Shown: positions 15,686 through 24,795 of the stretch, piece by piece
Layout: every line of letters starts with the position of its first letter
How positions within the stretch are numbered: position 1 is the first letter of the stretch
Assembly: GCF_014650955.1 (NCBI RefSeq)
Contig: NZ_BMVY01000006.1
Span: 1-64,000 of the forward strand
Direction of reading: 5' to 3'
Length of the DNA stretch: 64,000 bases
Source: Streptomyces tauricus
Lineage (GTDB): Bacteria; Actinomycetota; Actinomycetes; Streptomycetales; Streptomycetaceae
The notes under the pieces: generated by a model
What the model was told of the DNA's origin: nothing
What the model saw: the letters and a program-made list of their open reading frames with translations, nothing else
Database searches by the model: none
Program-made: the position numbers and the translations under genes

Positions 15686-16387
15686 ATGGCTGGACTCGCC
15701 GACTCCGGATCGAACCCCGACGTCGACTTGCTCTACGACATCAATGGTCTCGCCAAAGACGCGCCGCACTGGTTCGACCGCGTCATGGAGTTCGTGGGCG
15801 AGTGGGGACTCCTGCTCGTCATGGTTCTGCTGGTGCTGTGGTGCTGGTGGAACGTGCGGCGGCGGGGTGGGGACGAGGCCGCTTCGTCCGTGGCCGCGCT
15901 GATCTGGGCGCCGTTGGCCGCCGGGGTCGCCGTACTCGTGAACGTGCCGATACGGGGATTTGTCGAACGGCCTCGGCCCTTTGTGGACCATGAGGGGCTT
16001 GACGTTCTCATCGGCGGCAAGAGCGACTATTCGTTTGTGAGCGACCACTCGACTCTCATGATGGCCATGGGGGTCGGGCTGTTTGTCGCCAACCGGAAGT
16101 TCGGGCTCGTCGGGATAGGGCTTGCGCTGCTGGGTGGGTTCTGCCGGGTTTATATGGGCGTGCACTATCCGACCGACGTGGTCGGGGGGTTCGCGCTCGG
16201 AACTGCTGTCGTGCTGCTGCTTTCGCCGCTCGCGACCGCTTTGTTGACGCCTGTGGTCAAGGCCGTTGAGCGGTCTCGGCGGGTGGGGTGGTTGGTTCGG
16301 GCGGATCGCTCCGCGGGGGCTCGGGAGAAAGTGATTCCCGGGGCTCGTAGTGATGTTGATCCTGCGGAGAGGGATCTTGCGGCGTAG
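15686..16387 (+). CDS. PAP2-family membrane phosphatase
   Basis: Product of 233 residues with five to six transmembrane segments. The three phosphatase motifs are present with slight variation: VPIRGFVERPRP for C1, SFVSDHSTLM for C2 (Ser-Asp-His-Ser instead of Pro-Ser-Gly-His), and CRVYMGVHYPTDVVGG for C3 with catalytic His and Asp. Likely dephosphorylates a lipid phosphate such as undecaprenyl diphosphate or phosphatidic acid at the membrane surface. GAAGGAG precedes the ATG. The C-terminal 40 residues are charged and probably cytoplasmic. Confidence 0.92.
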   Translation: MAGLADSGSNPDVDLLYDINGLAKDAPHWFDRVMEFVGEWGLLLVMVLLVLWCWWNVRRRGGDEAASSVAALIWAPLAAGVAVLVNVPIRGFVERPRPFVDHEGLDVLIGGKSDYSFVSDHSTLMMAMGVGLFVANRKFGLVGIGLALLGGFCRVYMGVHYPTDVVGGFALGTAVVLLLSPLATALLTPVVKAVERSRRVGWLVRADRSAGAREKVIPGARSDVDPAERDLAA

Positions 16388-16439
16388 GTGGGCCGTGGGC
16401 GGGGGTGGGCGGGCTGGTGTGGGTCCGCTGTGGGTGGTT

Positions 16440-16493
16440 GCGCCGTTCCCCGCGCCCCTAAACGCCAAGGATTGCGCCGTTCCCCGCGCCCCT
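16440..16493 (-). repeat. Two copies of the GC-rich intergenic element
   Basis: Reverse-orientation copies of GGGGCGCGGGGAACGGCGCA occur at 16440-16459 and 16474-16493, 34 bases apart. They lie between the convergent 3' ends of the PAP2 and flavoprotein genes. This is one of six loci in the window with the element. Confidence 0.85.
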
Positions 16494-16515
16494 GAAACCC
16501 GCCCCCGTGGTGGGG

Positions 16516-18105
16516 CTACAGGGACTGGGGGAAGGTGAAGAAGTTCTGGGGGTCGTACCGGGACTTCAGGGATTTCAGGTGGGGGGCCGCTTGGCCGTAG
16601 TAGGCCTTGCGCCAGTTGGTCAGGGTGGGGTCCGTGTAGTTCTGGTAGGCCGCGCCTGAGGCGTGCGGGCGCATGGCCGTGTGCGTGGCCGTCAGCCAGG
16701 ATTGCGACGCGCTGCCGGAGGTGCCGGGGCGCCACGCCGCGATGTACTGGGCCAGCATGCGTGAGCGGCGGTGGACGAACGCCGTGGCCGTGGGGTCGAC
16801 CCGGTTGATCGCGCCGCCGAGCGCGGTGAGGGCGATGCTGCCCGTGCCGCCCCGTACCCCGGACATGCGGGAGAGCAGCGTCTCGATGCCCGCCGCCGAG
16901 AGCGAGCGGTCGAAGAAGTCCGAGCGGCCCGCGTACGTCTCACGGTTCAGCGCTCCCTCGGGCGAGCGGCCCGGTGTCGGGCCCGGGAGGTGGCACTGGG
17001 CGTCGGACGAGAAGGACGAGCAGCCCGCGTACACCTCCATCGCCTCCTCGTAGGAACGGCGTTTGAGGGAGACGCTGCGGGCGGAGGCGCCGATGCGGTC
17101 GGCGAGGCGGTCCACCGCGTTCTGCAGCTCGCCGTACGTGCCGAGGGAGAACGCGGAGACGGAGATGGTGGGGGTGCCGCCCGCCGCGTTGTCGACGTGG
17201 AGCGACGACCAGATCTCGTCGGGCTGGTCGGGCCCCCACTCCTGCCAGGCCGCCAGGACCGCCGCCGCCCTCGGCCACGGCCAGGACATGTTCGCCGCCA
17301 CGCCCTGCGGGGCCGGGTGCGTCTTGAAGCGGAGTTCCGTGACGACGCCGAAGTTGCCGTTGCCCGCGCCGCGCAGCGCCCAGAACAGGTCCTTGTTCTC
17401 GGTCGCGCTCGCCGTGAGCTGCTTGCCGTCCGCCGTGATCAGGGTCGCCCGTGTGAGGCTGTCGCACGTCAGGCCGTACGCCCTCGACACCACCCCGTGG
17501 CCGCCGCCCAGCGCCAGCCCCGAGACGCCGACCGTCGGGCAGGAGCCCGCCGGGATGGTCGCGCCCTTCGCGGCGAGCCCGCGGTAGACGTCGATCAGTT
17601 TGGCGCCCGCGCCGATCACCGCCTCGTCGCCGGACGCGCGTACCCGGGACAGCTTCGACACGTCGACGATCAGCCGGCCGTTCCCGGAGGACCAGCCGGC
17701 GTACGAGTGGCCGCCGTTGCGGATCGAGACGCGGACGCCGTGGGCGCGGGCGTACGCGAGGGCCGTACGGATGTCGTCGGGGCCGGCCACGTACGCGACC
17801 GCCGTCGGCTTCAGGGAGTCGAAGCGCGTGTTGTAGAGCTGGCGGGCCGCCGCCCAGTCCGCGTCGCCCGGGCGGACCAGGGGGCCGTCCAGGTCCTTGG
17901 CCAGTGCCCGCAGGTTGGCCGCCGGGGTGTTCCCGGCCGGTGCGGCCGTGGCGCTCGATGTGGCCGTCCTGGTCGCTCCGGCGGTTCCGGTCGCTCCGGT
18001 CGTCGCGGCTGGCCCCGGTCCGGAGTCCTTGCCGGTGCACGCCGTCGACACCGCGGTGGTCACCGCGACCGCCGCCGTGCCGCCTATGAACGTACGCCGT
18101 TGCAT
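16516..18105 (-). CDS. Secreted FAD-linked oxidoreductase (berberine bridge enzyme type)
   Basis: Product of 529 residues from ATG 18105 with GGGAGG upstream. The N-terminus has both a twin-arginine pattern (MQRRTFIGG) and a lipobox-like AVSTACTG, so export through Tat and lipidation are likely. The FAD_binding_4 domain carries RNGGHSYAGWSSGNGR, whose His normally bonds FAD, and GSCPTVGVSGLALGGGHG, whose Cys fits the second covalent link of bicovalent flavoenzymes. The BBE domain closes with YDPQNFFTFPQSL. Probably oxidises a sugar or alkaloid-like alcohol; substrate unknown. Confidence 0.92.
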   Translation of the reverse strand: MQRRTFIGGTAAVAVTTAVSTACTGKDSGPGPAATTGATGTAGATRTATSSATAAPAGNTPAANLRALAKDLDGPLVRPGDADWAAARQLYNTRFDSLKPTAVAYVAGPDDIRTALAYARAHGVRVSIRNGGHSYAGWSSGNGRLIVDVSKLSRVRASGDEAVIGAGAKLIDVYRGLAAKGATIPAGSCPTVGVSGLALGGGHGVVSRAYGLTCDSLTRATLITADGKQLTASATENKDLFWALRGAGNGNFGVVTELRFKTHPAPQGVAANMSWPWPRAAAVLAAWQEWGPDQPDEIWSSLHVDNAAGGTPTISVSAFSLGTYGELQNAVDRLADRIGASARSVSLKRRSYEEAMEVYAGCSSFSSDAQCHLPGPTPGRSPEGALNRETYAGRSDFFDRSLSAAGIETLLSRMSGVRGGTGSIALTALGGAINRVDPTATAFVHRRSRMLAQYIAAWRPGTSGSASQSWLTATHTAMRPHASGAAYQNYTDPTLTNWRKAYYGQAAPHLKSLKSRYDPQNFFTFPQSL

Positions 18106-18336
18106 GTGCGCCTCCCGGTGCTCCCGTTGAACGAGACGGGTCAACCGCCCGGCGGGTTCCACAGGCCGGGTCAGGCAATCCCACGGCTACGTCCACGATC
18201 AGGTAAAGGGGCGGCGACGGGTTCCGGCCAGGTGCGGGAGGCGGGCGGGAGAGCGAAGGGCGCGCTTCCGTTCGTCGGGACCGGGGCGTGTTCTACCTGT
18301 AAGCGTTCCGTGACCTCACCGCACTGACGGCAGGGG

Positions 18337-18358
18337 TTCACCCTCCGTTCACTCACGG
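18337..18358 (+). promoter_or_regulatory. PHO box upstream of pstS
   Basis: Two adjacent 11-base direct repeat units, GTTCACCCTCC and GTTCACTCACG, match the Streptomyces PhoP-binding unit (GTTCACC core). A weaker CTTCACC follows at 18369. The start codon of pstS is about 150 bases downstream, and CTAATT at about 18384 could be the -10. PhoP control of pst under phosphate limitation is established for Streptomyces; this assignment is by sequence match. Confidence 0.85.
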
Positions 18359-18508
18359 CCATCGGCGGCTTCACCTGTTCTGCCTAATTTCGGCCTTACC
18401 CGGTGCGTGGTGCGGACGAAAGTGAGCGCCTGTACCGGTCGATGAACAAGCAGGACCCATGACCTCGCACGCCGCCGCAACGGCGGCTTCTGGAAGGAAC
18501 TCACGAAA

Positions 18509-19639
18509 GTGAAGCTTCAGCGCAAGAACCGGCTTCGCGCCCTTTCCCTCGGTGCTGTCGCCGTCTCCGGCGCCCTTGCGCTGACGGCGTGCGGCTCCGA
18601 CGACACCGGCGGCGGTTCCGGCAGCGACGGCGGCACGACTGCCGCCAGCAGCTCCATCAAGTGCGACGACGCCAAGGGCCAGCTGCTGGCCAACGGCTCC
18701 TCCGCGCAGAAGAACGCGATCGACGCGTGGGTCAAGCAGTTCGTGACGGCCTGCAAGGACGTCCAGATCAACTACAAGTCCGAGGGCTCGGGCGCCGGTG
18801 TCACGGCGTTCACCCAGGGCCAGGTCGCCTTCGCCGGTTCCGACTCGGCGCTGAAGCCCGAAGAGGTCACGGCCTCCAAGGAGGTCTGCTCCGGCGGCCA
18901 GGGCATCGACCTGCCGATGGTCGGCGGCCCGATCGCGGTCGGCTACAACGTCCCGGGTGTCGAGGGCCTCGTCCTCGACGCGGAGACCCTCGCGAAGATC
19001 TTCGACAGCAAGATCACCAAGTGGAACGACGCGGCGATCAAGAAGCTGAACCCGGACGCCGAGCTGCCCGACCTCAAGATCCAGGCGTTCCACCGCTCGG
19101 ACGAGTCCGGCACCACGGACAACTTCACCAAGTACCTGATCGCGGCCGCGCCCGACCAGTGGAAGTACGAGGGCGGCAAGGCCTGGCAGGCCAAGGGCGG
19201 CCAGTCCGCGTCCGGCTCCTCCGGTGTCGCCCAGCAGGTCAAGCAGACCTCCGGCGCCATCAGCTACATGGAGCTGTCGTACGCCAAGGACGGCATCGCC
19301 GCGGCCAAGCTGGACACGGGCGCCAGTGAGCCCGTCGAGGCCACCGTCGAGAACGCCACCACGGCCATCGCGGACGCCAAGGTCGTCGGCACGGGCAAGG
19401 ACCTCGCGCTCGAACTGAACCGCGCGACCAAGGCCGACGGCGCCTACCCGATCACCCTGGTCACGTACGAGATCGTCTGCGACAAGGGCAACAAGGCCGA
19501 CACCCTGGCCGCCACCAAGGCGTTCCTCACCTACATCGCCAGCGAGGACGGCCAGAAGATCCTGGCCGAGAACGACTACGCCCCGATCCCCGAAGAGATC
19601 ATCGCCAAGGTCCGTACGACCGTCGCGAGCCTGAGCTGA
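18509..19639 (+). CDS. pstS: Phosphate ABC transporter substrate-binding lipoprotein PstS
   Basis: Product of 376 residues, GTG start. Signal peptide with lipobox LALTACGSDD; mature Cys is near residue 28. The phosphate-binding fold is clear: NGSSAQKNAIDAWVKQF, YKSEGSGAGVTAFTQGQVAF, FAGSDSALK, and FHRSDESGTTDNFTKYL, whose Ser/Arg/Asp residues contact phosphate in the family. It captures inorganic phosphate outside the membrane for PstCAB. First gene of the pst operon with a PHO box upstream and a strong stem-loop immediately downstream, which should allow a higher level of pstS message than of the transporter genes. Confidence 0.98.
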   Translation: MKLQRKNRLRALSLGAVAVSGALALTACGSDDTGGGSGSDGGTTAASSSIKCDDAKGQLLANGSSAQKNAIDAWVKQFVTACKDVQINYKSEGSGAGVTAFTQGQVAFAGSDSALKPEEVTASKEVCSGGQGIDLPMVGGPIAVGYNVPGVEGLVLDAETLAKIFDSKITKWNDAAIKKLNPDAELPDLKIQAFHRSDESGTTDNFTKYLIAAAPDQWKYEGGKAWQAKGGQSASGSSGVAQQVKQTSGAISYMELSYAKDGIAAAKLDTGASEPVEATVENATTAIADAKVVGTGKDLALELNRATKADGAYPITLVTYEIVCDKGNKADTLAATKAFLTYIASEDGQKILAENDYAPIPEEIIAKVRTTVASLS

Positions 19640-19644
19640 CCTGA

Positions 19645-19684
19645 GCGCGCGGTCCGGCCCCGAACCTGGGGCCGGACCGCGCGC
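19645..19684 (+). terminator. Strong stem-loop between pstS and pstC
   Basis: Perfect 17-bp stem (arms 19645-19661 and 19668-19684) with a 6-base loop, GAACCT. It starts 5 bases after the pstS stop codon and is almost entirely G/C, with no T tract following. It probably acts as a partial terminator or RNA-stabilising hairpin that separates pstS dosage from pstCAB. Confidence 0.85.
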
Positions 19685-19746
19685 CGTCCGGTGCACCGCC
19701 GCCTGGGGCCGCGCACAGTGTGTGGCCCCGCAGACCGGAGAACCTC

Positions 19747-20754
19747 ATGGATATATCCACCAAGAACGACGCAGTGCCTCCCCCCGTCTCCCCACCCTCC
19801 GAGGCCGAGCAGAAGCGCGCGGCCCGCGGGGCCACCCGGCCCGGTGACCGCATCTTCCTCGGCCTGTCCCGCGGGTCGGGCATCTTCCTGCTCGTGATCA
19901 TGGCCGCCATCGCGGCCTTCCTCACATACCGCTCCGTGCTGGCGATCAGCAAGGACGAGAGCAACTTCGTCACGACGCTGGAGTGGAACCCGACCGCCGC
20001 GGAGCCGAGCTTCGGTATCGCGGTCCTGGTCTACGGAACCGTCATCTCGTCGATCATCGCGATGGTCATCGCGGTCCCGATCGCGGTCGGCATCGCCCTG
20101 TTCATCACGCACTACGCGCCGCGCAAGCTCGGCGGCCCCCTCTCCTACGTGATCGACCTGCTCGCCGCGGTGCCGTCCATCGTGTACGGCCTGTGGGGCG
20201 CCCTGGTCCTGGCGCCGCAGCTGATCGGTCTCTTCGGCTGGCTGGACGACTACTTCGGCTGGACCGGCATCCTCGACTGGCAGGGCGGCGCACCGCGCTC
20301 GCTGTTCACCGTGGGCATCCTGCTCGCGATCATGATCCTGCCGATCATCACCAGCGTGAGCCGCGAGGTCTTCCGGCAGGCTCCGCTGATGCACCAGGAA
20401 GCCGCACTGGCCCTCGGCGCCACGCGCTGGGAGGTCATCCGCATGTCGGTGCTGCCCTTCGGCCGCTCCGGAGTCATCTCCGCCTCGATGCTCGGCCTCG
20501 GGCGCGCGCTCGGCGAGACGATGGCCGTGGCCACGGTCCTGTCCCCGAGTTTCGAGATCAACGCCAGCCTGCTCGACCCGGGCGGCGGCACCTTCGCCCA
20601 GAACATCGCCAGCAAGTTCAGCGAGGCCAGCGAGATGGGCCGGGACGCGCTCATCGCCTCCGGTCTGGTGCTGTTCGTCATCACCCTGCTGGTCAACGGC
20701 GGAGCCCGCATGATCATCGCCCGCCGCGCGGAGTACTCGGGGGCCAACGCATGA
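19747..20754 (+). CDS. pstC: Phosphate ABC transporter permease PstC
   Basis: Product of 335 residues from ATG 19747 with GGAGAA upstream. Six transmembrane helices; the binding-protein-dependent transport signature is EAALALGATRWEVIRMSVLPF (EAA loop) near the middle, followed by GLGRALGETMAVATV. Pairs with PstA as the membrane channel for phosphate uptake. Its stop overlaps the pstA start (ATGA). Confidence 0.97.
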   Translation: MDISTKNDAVPPPVSPPSEAEQKRAARGATRPGDRIFLGLSRGSGIFLLVIMAAIAAFLTYRSVLAISKDESNFVTTLEWNPTAAEPSFGIAVLVYGTVISSIIAMVIAVPIAVGIALFITHYAPRKLGGPLSYVIDLLAAVPSIVYGLWGALVLAPQLIGLFGWLDDYFGWTGILDWQGGAPRSLFTVGILLAIMILPIITSVSREVFRQAPLMHQEAALALGATRWEVIRMSVLPFGRSGVISASMLGLGRALGETMAVATVLSPSFEINASLLDPGGGTFAQNIASKFSEASEMGRDALIASGLVLFVITLLVNGGARMIIARRAEYSGANA

Positions 20755-21812
20755 GCCAGACAGTGAACGACAGGCGCCCCAGCTCCCTCCAGGGCGCGAC
20801 ACTGCCCAAGTGGAGCCCGTACGCGATCGCCGGCGGCTCGATCGCCCTCGGTCTCGGCATCAGCGCGGCGGCCGGCCTGGACAGCAAGATCCAATGGGGC
20901 CTGATGGCCGCGGTCTTCTTCGTGGCCGCGTCGTACGGCATCGCCGCGAAGGTCGAGGGCCGCCGGCAGGCCAAGGACCGGGTGGCGACCAGCCTCGTCT
21001 GGGTCGCGTTCCTCCTCGCCGTCATCCCGCTGGTCTCGCTCATCTGGGAGACCGTCGAGCGCGGTGTGAAGGTCGTCGACGTCTACTTCCTCACCCACTC
21101 GATGGGTCTGGTGACCGACACCGAGCCCGGCGGAGGCATCTACCACGCGATCCTCGGCACCCTTGAGCAGGTCGGCATCGCCACGGTGATCTCCGTGCCG
21201 ATCGGCATCCTCACCGCGATCTACCTCGTGGAGTACGGGCGCGGCAGGCTCGCCCAGGCCGTCACCTTCTTCGTCGACGTCATGACGGGCATCCCGTCGA
21301 TCGTCGCGGGCCTGTTCATCCTCAGCTTCTGGATCATCATCCTGGACATGGGCTACTCCGGTTTCGCCGGCGCGATGGCCCTGACCATCCTGATGCTGCC
21401 GGTGATCGTCCGCTCCACCGAGGAGATGCTCAAGCTCGTCCCGAACGAGCTGCGCGAGGCCTCCCTGGCGCTGGGTGTGCCGAAGTGGCGCACCATCATG
21501 AAGGTGGTCCTGCCGACCTCCGTCGGCGGTATCACGACCGGTGTGATGCTCGCGGTCGCCCGCATCACGGGTGAGACGGCGCCGGTGCTGCTGCTGGTGT
21601 GGGGTTCGACCTTCATCAACACGGACCCGTTCGACGGCCCGCAGGCCTCGCTCCCGATGTACATCTACCAGCAGTACGCGAACAGCGGCGGCTCCGGTGC
21701 GGCGTACGACCGGGCCTGGGCGGCGGCGCTCACCCTGATCGCCTTCGTGATGATCCTCAACTTGGCGGCTCGCGGCATCGCCCGCTGGAAGGCCCCCAAG
21801 ACCGGTCGCTGA
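20751..21812 (+). CDS. pstA: Phosphate ABC transporter permease PstA
   Basis: Product of 353 residues. Longer N-terminus than enteric PstA, with two additional hydrophobic segments before the six-helix permease domain. EAA loop: [21 protein letters not shown], followed by [17 protein letters not shown], a block characteristic of PstA. ATG overlaps the pstC stop by 4 bases, so the two permeases are translationally coupled. Confidence 0.97.
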   Translation: MSQTVNDRRPSSLQGATLPKWSPYAIAGGSIALGLGISAAAGLDSKIQWGLMAAVFFVAASYGIAAKVEGRRQAKDRVATSLVWVAFLLAVIPLVSLIWETVERGVKVVDVYFLTHSMGLVTDTEPGGGIYHAILGTLEQVGIATVISVPIGILTAIYLVEYGRGRLAQAVTFFVDVMTGIPSIVAGLFILSFWIIILDMGYSGFAGAMALTILMLPVIVRSTEEMLKLVPNELREASLALGVPKWRTIMKVVLPTSVGGITTGVMLAVARITGETAPVLLLVWGSTFINTDPFDGPQASLPMYIYQQYANSGGSGAAYDRAWAAALTLIAFVMILNLAARGIARWKAPKTGR

Positions 21813-21862
21813 CGCGGCCAGACAGCGACCAGTTTTCCCCCTCGAAAGAAGCAGTGATCCCC

Positions 21863-22639
21863 ATGGCCAAGCGAATCGACGTCAGCGGCCTCAGCGCCTA
21901 CTACAGCTCGTTCCGAGCCATCGAGGACATCTCGATGGCCATCGAACCCCGATCGGTGACGGCCTTCATCGGCCCCTCCGGCTGCGGCAAGTCCACGTTC
22001 CTGCGCACCCTCAACCGGATGCACGAGGTGACGCCGGGCGGACGTGTCGAGGGCAAGGTCATGCTCGACGACGAGAACCTGTACGGCGCCGGGATCGACC
22101 CGGTGTCGGTGCGGCGCGAGGTCGGCATGGTCTTCCAGCGTCCGAACCCGTTCCCCACGATGTCGGTCTTCGACAACGTGGCGGCGGGCCTCAAGCTCAA
22201 CGGCAACTACAAGAAGTCCGAGCTGGGCGACATCGTTGAGAAGTCGCTCAAGGGCGCGAACCTCTGGAACGAGGTCAAGGACCGGCTGAACAAGCCGGGG
22301 TCCGGGCTGTCCGGTGGTCAGCAGCAGCGTCTGTGCATCGCGCGGGCGATCGCTGTCGAGCCCAAGGTGCTGCTCATGGACGAGCCGTGCTCGGCGCTCG
22401 ACCCGATCTCGACGCTGGCCATCGAGGACCTGATCGGTGAGCTGAAGGAGCGCTTCACGATCGTCATCGTGACGCACAACATGCAGCAGGCGGCGCGTGT
22501 CTCCGACCGGACGGCGTTCTTCAACCTGTCCGCGGTCGGGCAGCCCGGCAAGCTCATCGAGATCGATGACACCGAGCGGATCTTCTCCAACCCGTCCGTG
22601 CAGGCCACCGAGGACTACATCTCGGGGCGCTTCGGCTGA
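21863..22639 (+). CDS. pstB: Phosphate ABC transporter ATPase PstB
   Basis: Product of 258 residues. Walker A GPSGCGKS at 37-44, Q-loop [17 protein letters not shown] typical of PstB, signature [15 protein letters not shown], Walker [14 protein letters not shown], and H-loop VTHNMQQA. Energises phosphate import with PstC/PstA. ATG 21863 lies 50 bases after pstA. Last gene of the operon, followed by a strong hairpin at 22723-22756. Confidence 0.98.
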   Translation: MAKRIDVSGLSAYYSSFRAIEDISMAIEPRSVTAFIGPSGCGKSTFLRTLNRMHEVTPGGRVEGKVMLDDENLYGAGIDPVSVRREVGMVFQRPNPFPTMSVFDNVAAGLKLNGNYKKSELGDIVEKSLKGANLWNEVKDRLNKPGSGLSGGQQQRLCIARAIAVEPKVLLMDEPCSALDPISTLAIEDLIGELKERFTIVIVTHNMQQAARVSDRTAFFNLSAVGQPGKLIEIDDTERIFSNPSVQATEDYISGRFG

Positions 22640-22722
22640 GCCGACGTCCGTGAGGTGACGTCCTCGTACGTCTTCTGGACCCCTCGCGGTGCTGCATGGC
22701 GGTGCCACCGCGGGGACCGATA

Positions 22723-22756
22723 GGGCCCGCTCCCCGGTTCACCGGGGGGCGGGCCC
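22723..22756 (+). terminator. Terminator hairpin after pstB
   Basis: A 15-bp stem with one G-T pair (arms 22723-22737 and 22742-22756) encloses TTCA. It is followed by GTTGGCTTTCCCG, a weak T-containing tract. Located 84 bases after the pstB stop, it is the likely end of pstSCAB transcription. Confidence 0.8.
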
Positions 22757-22813
22757 GTTGGCTTTCCCGCCCCCGCCGCCCCTGACTCAGGGGCTCCGCC
22801 CCCGAACCCCCCG

Positions 22814-22886
22814 GTCCTCAAACGCCGGACGGGCTGAAGAGTCACCGGGCGGGCGGGCATCTTCAGCCCGTCCGGCGTTCGAGGAC
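22814..22886. repeat. Long inverted repeat between convergent pstB and pit
   Basis: Arms 22814-22840 and 22860-22886 (27 bases each) are complementary with a single mismatch, separated by 19 bases. The arm core, CGCCGGACGGGCTGAAGA, is a sequence I recognise as frequent between Streptomyces genes. Together with the flanking GGGGCTCCGCCCCC and CTGGGGCGCAGCCCCAG it forms a run of hairpins filling the 326-base gap. A bidirectional terminator role is plausible. Confidence 0.85.
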
Positions 22887-22965
22887 GAGCGCGTCAGCGC
22901 GACAGGGGGTCTGGGGCGCAGCCCCAGGGATGGGAAGGGTAAGGGCGGCGGGGGCGGACGAACGT

Positions 22966-23964
22966 CTACAGGAACAGCACGTCCACGAGCCAGAAGCTCG
23001 TCGCCGCTACCAGCGCCGCCGCCGGCATCGTGATGAACCAGCCGAGGATGATGTTCTTCGCGACACCCCAGCGCACCGCGTTCACCCGCTTCGTCGCCCC
23101 CACACCCATGATCGCCGACGTGATGACGTGCGTCGTCGAGATCGGCGCGTGGAAGATGAACGCCGTCGTGAACATCAGCGACGCACCCGTGGTCTCCGCC
23201 GCGAACCCCTGCGGAGGATCCAGCTCGATGATCTTCCGCCCCAGCGTGCGCATGATGCGCCATCCACCGGCGTACGTACCCAGCGACAGCATCACCGCGC
23301 ACGCGATCTTGACCCAGACCGGAATCGGGTCGCCCGCTTCCTCGACGTCCGAGATGACCAGGGCCATCACCACGATGCCCATCGTCTTCTGGGCGTCCTG
23401 GAGGCCGTGGCCGAGCGCCATACCGGCCGCCGACACGGTCTGCGCGATACGGAAGCCGCGCTTCGCCTTGTGCGGGTTGGAGCGGCGGAAGAGCCACATG
23501 ATCGCGCACATCACCAGATAGCCGGCGATCAGACCGACGACCGGGGAGATGAACATCGGGATGACGACCTTCTCCAGGACGCCGGACCAGATGACATCGA
23601 TCCCGCCCGCGAGCGCCGCGCCCACCATGCCGCCGAACAGCGCGTGGGAGGAGGACGACGGCAGGCCGAAGTACCAGGTCACGAGGTTCCACACGATCGC
23701 GCCCACCAGCGCGGCGAACAGGATCCACATGCCCCGGTTGCCGTGCGGTGTCTCGATCAGGCCTTCGCTGACGGTCTTGGCGACCCCGCTGCCCATGAAG
23801 GCGCCGGCGAGGTTCATCACGGCGGCCATCGCGAGTGCCGCACGCGGCGTCAGCGCGCGCGTGGACACGGAGGTGGCGATGGCGTTCGCGGAGTCGTGGA
23901 AGCCGTTGGTGTAGGTGAATCCGAGCGCGACACCGATGGTCACGATCAAAGCGAAGGTGTCCAT
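22966..23964 (-). CDS. pit: Low-affinity inorganic phosphate transporter (PiT family)
   Basis: Product of 332 residues with about ten transmembrane helices. The PiT signature occurs at both halves: GFTYTNGFHDSANAIATSVSTRAL near the N-terminus (quoted in part: GFHDSANAIATSVSTRAL) and a second GHGLQDAQKTMGIV with PISTTHVITSAIMGVG. It carries metal-phosphate in symport with protons. It sits 7 bases downstream of the DUF47 gene and faces pstB, giving the locus both high- and low-affinity uptake. Confidence 0.96.
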   Translation of the reverse strand: MDTFALIVTIGVALGFTYTNGFHDSANAIATSVSTRALTPRAALAMAAVMNLAGAFMGSGVAKTVSEGLIETPHGNRGMWILFAALVGAIVWNLVTWYFGLPSSSSHALFGGMVGAALAGGIDVIWSGVLEKVVIPMFISPVVGLIAGYLVMCAIMWLFRRSNPHKAKRGFRIAQTVSAAGMALGHGLQDAQKTMGIVVMALVISDVEEAGDPIPVWVKIACAVMLSLGTYAGGWRIMRTLGRKIIELDPPQGFAAETTGASLMFTTAFIFHAPISTTHVITSAIMGVGATKRVNAVRWGVAKNIILGWFITMPAAALVAATSFWLVDVLFL

Positions 23965-23971
23965 GAAGGGG

Positions 23972-24592
23972 TCAGGACTCCTTGACCGCGATGGTCTCCA
24001 CCGTGTTGGCCACGTGCTCGAACGCGTCGGCGGCCTCTTCGAGGACGTCCACGATCTGCTTGAGCTTCAGCACTTCGATGGCCTCGTACTTGCCGTTGAA
24101 GAGCATCGCCAGCAGCTTGCGGTGGATCTGGTCGGCCTGGTTCTCCAGACGGTTGACCTCGATCCAGTACTCGGTGAGGTTGTCCATCGTGCGCAGGTTC
24201 GGCATCGCCTCGGCGGTCAGCTCCGCCGCCCGGGCCAGTACCTCGATCTGCTGCTCGACGCCCTTGGGCAGTTCCTCCACGTTGTAGAGGACGACCAGGT
24301 CGACGGCCTCCTCCATGAAGTCCATGATGTCGTCGAGGGACGAGGCGAGGTTGTAGATGTCCTCGCGGTCGAACGGCGTGATGAACGAGGAGTTCAGCTG
24401 GTGGAAGATCGCGTGCGTTGCGTCGTCACCGGCGTGTTCCGCGGCCCGCATACGCTCTGCGATCTCGGCTCGGCCGGACGAGTCCGCCCCGAGCAGTTCC
24501 ATCAGGAGCTTGGAGCCCGTGACGATGTTGTCCGCGGAAGCGGCAAACATGTCATAGAAGCTCGTCTCCCTGGGGGTCAGACGAAATCGCAC
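23972..24592 (-). CDS. PhoU-like DUF47 protein
   Basis: Product of 206 residues, all-helical with a PhoU-like layout: MRFRLTPRETSFYDMF at the start, EHAGDDATHAIFHQLNSSFITPFDREDI, and ENQADQIHRKLL. In many bacteria DUF47 proteins are encoded directly before a Pit transporter and are thought to regulate it. Here the gene leads a two-gene operon with pit. Confidence 0.95.
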   Translation of the reverse strand: MRFRLTPRETSFYDMFAASADNIVTGSKLLMELLGADSSGRAEIAERMRAAEHAGDDATHAIFHQLNSSFITPFDREDIYNLASSLDDIMDFMEEAVDLVVLYNVEELPKGVEQQIEVLARAAELTAEAMPNLRTMDNLTEYWIEVNRLENQADQIHRKLLAMLFNGKYEAIEVLKLKQIVDVLEEAADAFEHVANTVETIAVKES

Positions 24593-24627
24593 GTGGGGTC
24601 CTCGGATTGCTTCGGTGTCGGTCAGGC

Positions 24628-24644
24628 TGATGCTAGGCGCATCA
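24628..24644. promoter_or_regulatory. Inverted repeat in the DUF47-pit promoter region
   Basis: TGATGC-TAGGC-GCATCA is a perfect 6-bp-arm inverted repeat located 36 bases upstream of the DUF47 start. It could be an operator or part of the promoter. No PHO-type GTTCACC unit was seen here. Confidence 0.35.
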
Positions 24645-24759
24645 TCCGGCCACGGCTAACCGGCCGCCCCCCAGTGTCGCCCATCGGGCACAGTGATCAG
24701 CACGGGGTCCCGCGAGGGCATCTGCCAAGGGCCCTATACCCAGCAAAGTTCGTTACGAT

Positions 24760-24776
24760 ATACCCGGTAGGGGTAT
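24760..24776. promoter_or_regulatory. CsoR operator
   Basis: ATACCC-GGTAG-GGGTAT is a perfect 6-bp-arm inverted repeat with a G-tract, matching the Cu-responsive CsoR site described in Streptomyces. It ends 19 bases before the csoR start codon, so it should mediate autoregulation. Confidence 0.88.
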
Positions 24777-24795
24777 CAGTCAGCAGGAGGACGCG

